Assembly: GCA_011051855.1 (NCBI GenBank)
Contig: DRKG01000066.1
Coordinates: forward strand, 1 to 6,349
Length of the DNA: 6,349 nucleotides
Source: a bacterium
Lineage (GTDB): Bacteria; Planctomycetota; UBA1135; UBA2386
Direction: 5' to 3'
The number at the start of each line of letters is the position of its first letter. Position 1 is the stretch's first letter. Shown here one piece after another: positions 5,019 through 6,349 of this stretch. Below the pieces are notes generated by a model. The model was given only the letters and a program-made list of their open reading frames with translations. It was not told the DNA's origin and made no database searches. The position numbers and the translations under genes were made by a program.

Positions 5019-5767
5019 CGGTCGAACTCCACGATTCCGTCATCGCCGATCCGCATGTCCTGCATGCAGGCGGGAAACACGGCCTTCAGTGCGCGGGCGA
5101 CCTTCGCCATGACGTCCCGGATCTCCTCCTCGGCCTCCTGCGTGCAGCGCTTGGCAATCGCCTCCCGCCATGCCCGCAGATTGCCGGTCACGAGGATGTC
5201 CGTCGGCGTCGCCTGCGGCAGCAGGCGCCGCAGCAGCGAGGCGACGCGCTTGCGCTCGGCGAACGGCATGCCGTCGTCCATGCGACGGCGCAGCCACGCC
5301 GAGCAGACGCGGTGCCAGTGCCGCAGCGCCGCCACCGTCCGTACCGCCGTCTCCCTCAGCTCGTCCGGCATGGCGGACGGCAGAACGGGCTCCTCGGGTT
5401 CGGCGGGCCAGACGAACCGGCCGGACAGCTGGCTCGGCGACATATGGCGGTGACGGACCAGCTCGTGGGTCATCACCCTCGAAACCCCCGTCAGCAGGAA
5501 CGTCGCCGATACGTGCTCGAGCACGCTGTGATGTCCTTGCCGCAGCAGGTTGGCCGTCGCCTCGACGAGATCGGTACGAGATCGGGTCAGCAGGATGTTG
5601 TGGTCGCCTACTCCGAAACTCCGGTAGCACAGCTTACCCGCCACGGCCGGCAGGAAATCCGCGTCCATGCCGTCCTCGACAGTCGGATCGCACACGCCGA
5701 CGATCCGGGCGACGGTCTCGATCGGGACCATCATGCGGGTACAGGCAACGAGAACGACGGCCGTCAT
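5015..5767 (-). CDS. thyX: Flavin-dependent thymidylate synthase ThyX, 250 aa
   Basis: ThyX makes dTMP from dUMP with methylenetetrahydrofolate as carbon donor, using FAD and NAD(P)H, in the cytoplasm as a tetramer. The ThyX signature RHRx7S is present as RHRHMSPSQLS (residues 105-115), followed by GRF. Upstream is GHHSVLEH (78-85), the family 'H-S-EH' element, and downstream LLPQATPTDILVTGNLRAW (182-200) and EAEEEIRDVM match the C-terminal half. 250 aa is normal for the family. The ATG at 5767 overlaps the upstream stop (ATGA) and has GGAGGAGG just upstream; the frame extends further but without supporting sites. Neighbours are a winged-helix gene before it and a zinc-finger gene overlapping its stop. 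Phages carry thyX to supply dTMP for replication independently of the host. Confidence 0.95.
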   Translation of the reverse strand: MTAVVLVACTRMMVPIETVARIVGVCDPTVEDGMDADFLPAVAGKLCYRSFGVGDHNILLTRSRTDLVEATANLLRQGHHSVLEHVSATFLLTGVSRVMTHELVRHRHMSPSQLSGRFVWPAEPEEPVLPSAMPDELRETAVRTVAALRHWHRVCSAWLRRRMDDGMPFAERKRVASLLRRLLPQATPTDILVTGNLRAWREAIAKRCTQEAEEEIRDVMAKVARALKAVFPACMQDMRIGDDGIVEFDR

Positions 5768-6081
5768 TCTTCCTCCTCCCGTGCACGCCAGATTGCGGGA
5801 CGGCCGCCGGATTTCGCCACCAGCCCGTCCCGCAGGAGGCGGTTGAGCGCTCCGTGAAGCGTGTTCCGGGTCGCGTCCGGCACAGCGTTCGCGATCTCGC
5901 GGATCGTCGCCCCGTTCTCCCGTTGCCGCAGGAACTCGAGAACGGCATGCTGGCACCAGCCGGGGCGGCGCCGTGGCGTCGGCATGGCCGGACCACGATT
6001 CGCAATCATGGCCCGCAGCCGGGCCATGACGCGCTCCATGGTATCGAGGACGTAATCCGCGCCTTCTCTCCACTCGTTCAT
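5764..6081 (-). CDS. Winged-helix DNA-binding protein, 105 aa
   Basis: The ATG at 6081 has GGAGG five bases upstream and is preferred over the GTG at 6102 and ATG at 6093, which lie within or before that site. An N-terminal helical part (1-30) is followed by a basic linker (PTPRRRP) and a winged-helix-like domain at about 43-99: CQHAVLEFLRQR, then TIREIANAVPDATRNTLHGALNRLLRDGLVAKSGGRPAIWRA. The 'T-REIA...T--TLH-AL-RL--DGLV-K-GGRP--W' pattern is a recognition helix plus wing as in MarR/ArsR-type folds. It is the first gene of the ThyX operon, close to a promoter with a palindrome over its -10, so autoregulation is plausible. A replication or recombination role is the alternative. Confidence 0.78.
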   Translation of the reverse strand: MNEWREGADYVLDTMERVMARLRAMIANRGPAMPTPRRRPGWCQHAVLEFLRQRENGATIREIANAVPDATRNTLHGALNRLLRDGLVAKSGGRPAIWRAREEEE

Positions 6082-6101
6082 GACTACCTCCATCCAGTCC
6101 A

Positions 6102-6117
6102 CGACGTATATACATCG
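6102..6117. promoter_or_regulatory. Operator-like palindrome over the leftward -10
   Basis: CGACGTATATACATCG is a 16-bp inverted repeat with seven of eight pairs matching (the fourth pair, C with A, does not). It fully covers the candidate -10 of the ThyX operon promoter. A repressor bound here would block initiation; the winged-helix protein encoded just downstream is the natural candidate, but this is inference. Confidence 0.5.
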
Positions 6118-6135
6118 CAGTTGTAATCTCGTCCA
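6107..6135 (-). promoter_or_regulatory. Leftward sigma-70-like promoter of the ThyX operon
   Basis: On the minus strand TGGACG (6135-6130) and TATATA (6112-6107) are separated by 17 bases, with TG just before the -10. Each hexamer matches consensus at 4/6. It lies in an AT-rich island in otherwise GC-rich DNA and would give a leader of about 20 bases before the GGAGG and ATG at 6081. On the plus strand TTGTAA (6121-6126) and TATAGT (6142-6147), 15 bases apart, could be a weaker rightward promoter. Confidence 0.55.
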
Positions 6136-6150
6136 TGAGTTTATAGTCCT

Positions 6151-6349
6151 ACGTCACGCAGCGGCGCAGGCACGCAGCCCAGACGTCACGGAGGGGCGCA
6201 GCCACGCAGCCCGGACGTCACGGAGGGGCGCAGCCACGCAGTCCGGACGTCACGGAGGGGCGCAGGCACGCAGTCCGGACGTCACGGAGGGGCGCAGGCA
6301 CGCAGTCCGGACGTCACGGAGGGGCGCAGGCACGCAGTCCGGACGTCAC
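6151..6349. repeat. Tandem array of 32-bp direct repeats, continuing past the right edge
   Basis: ACGTCAC recurs at 6151, 6183, 6215, 6247, 6279, 6311 and 6343, exactly 32 bases apart: six full units and the start of a seventh. Units 4-6 are identical; unit 3 differs from them at one base, unit 2 at two, unit 1 at four, so the array decays toward the ThyX operon. Each unit contains GACGTC at the junction, and later units create the 8-bp palindrome GTCCGGAC. The period is not a multiple of three and no reading frame runs through it, so it is not coding. There are no spacers, so it is not a CRISPR. Iteron-like origin, regulator-binding cluster or terminal repeat are possible. Confidence 0.95.

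Noticed and set aside
4625..5857. 410-aa rightward open frame antisense to thyX
   Set aside because: It lies opposite clearly recognisable ThyX and its coupled neighbours. Composition is Arg/Pro/Ser/His-rich with no motif, typical of a shadow frame.
5768..6136. Upstream extension of ThyX to a start near 6136
   Set aside because: It overlaps the winged-helix gene in another frame and lacks a ribosome binding site. The ATG at 5767 has an excellent one and gives the normal family length.
6121..6147. Rightward promoter TTGTAA / TATAGT
   Set aside because: The -10 is good but spacing is only 15 bases and no rightward gene is visible before the edge, so it is mentioned only as a possibility.
6151..6349. 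CRISPR array
   Set aside because: The 32-bp repeats are directly contiguous with no variable spacers, and no cas gene is present.
1..6349. tRNA or rRNA genes
   Set aside because: I saw no cloverleaf-like element with a TTCGAATC-type T-arm, nor rRNA sequence; nearly all DNA is accounted for by coding frames.

Overview
The window reads as part of a high-GC, double-stranded DNA tailed phage or prophage. It carries a tail-fibre/receptor-binding type protein, a lysis cassette with a T4-type lysozyme and a phage DUF2730 protein, and an early-type nucleotide-metabolism operon with a flavin-dependent thymidylate synthase. Genes are packed with ATGA/TGATG/GTGA overlaps and have strong GGAGG-type ribosome binding sites. 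A cytoplasmic GH24 lysozyme, a small membrane protein and a lipobox lipoprotein point to a Gram-negative, high-GC host. The exact host cannot be named from sequence alone.

Layout. (1) Positions 2-1305, rightward: the C-terminal part of a tail-fibre-like protein, cut by the left edge, then a 152-aa protein of unknown function overlapping it by ATGA. (2) Positions 1268-3061, leftward: a DUF6496-like small basic protein, then a GH24 endolysin, a holin-like small membrane protein, a lipoprotein, a 64-aa helical protein and a DUF2730 membrane/coiled-coil protein. The last gene overlaps the rightward unknown gene tail-to-tail by 38 bp. (3) Positions 3062-3326: a divergent intergenic region with a near-perfect operator-like palindrome and three tandem 39-bp hairpin-forming repeats. 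(4) Positions 3327-3701: a lone rightward gene for a putative beta-sandwich virion-type protein, followed by a strong hairpin terminator shared with the convergent operon. (5) Positions 3797-6081, leftward: a tightly coupled five-gene operon of winged-helix protein, ThyX, zinc-finger protein, DUF5664/MazG-like dNTP-hydrolase-type protein and zinc-ribbon protein. (6) Positions 6082-6349: an AT-rich promoter with a palindrome over its -10 element, then an array of exact 32-bp tandem repeats that runs off the right edge.

How it fits together. The 1268-3061 block would release virions: the endolysin accumulates in the cytoplasm, the holin-like protein lets it reach the peptidoglycan, and the lipoprotein and DUF2730 protein may assist. 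The 3797-6081 block would adjust deoxynucleotide pools, with ThyX making dTMP and the DUF5664 protein probably hydrolysing a dNTP, under a winged-helix protein encoded first and possibly autoregulatory. The least explained parts are the two repeat arrays, each beside a promoter-like region, and the unnamed small zinc-binding proteins in the ThyX operon.
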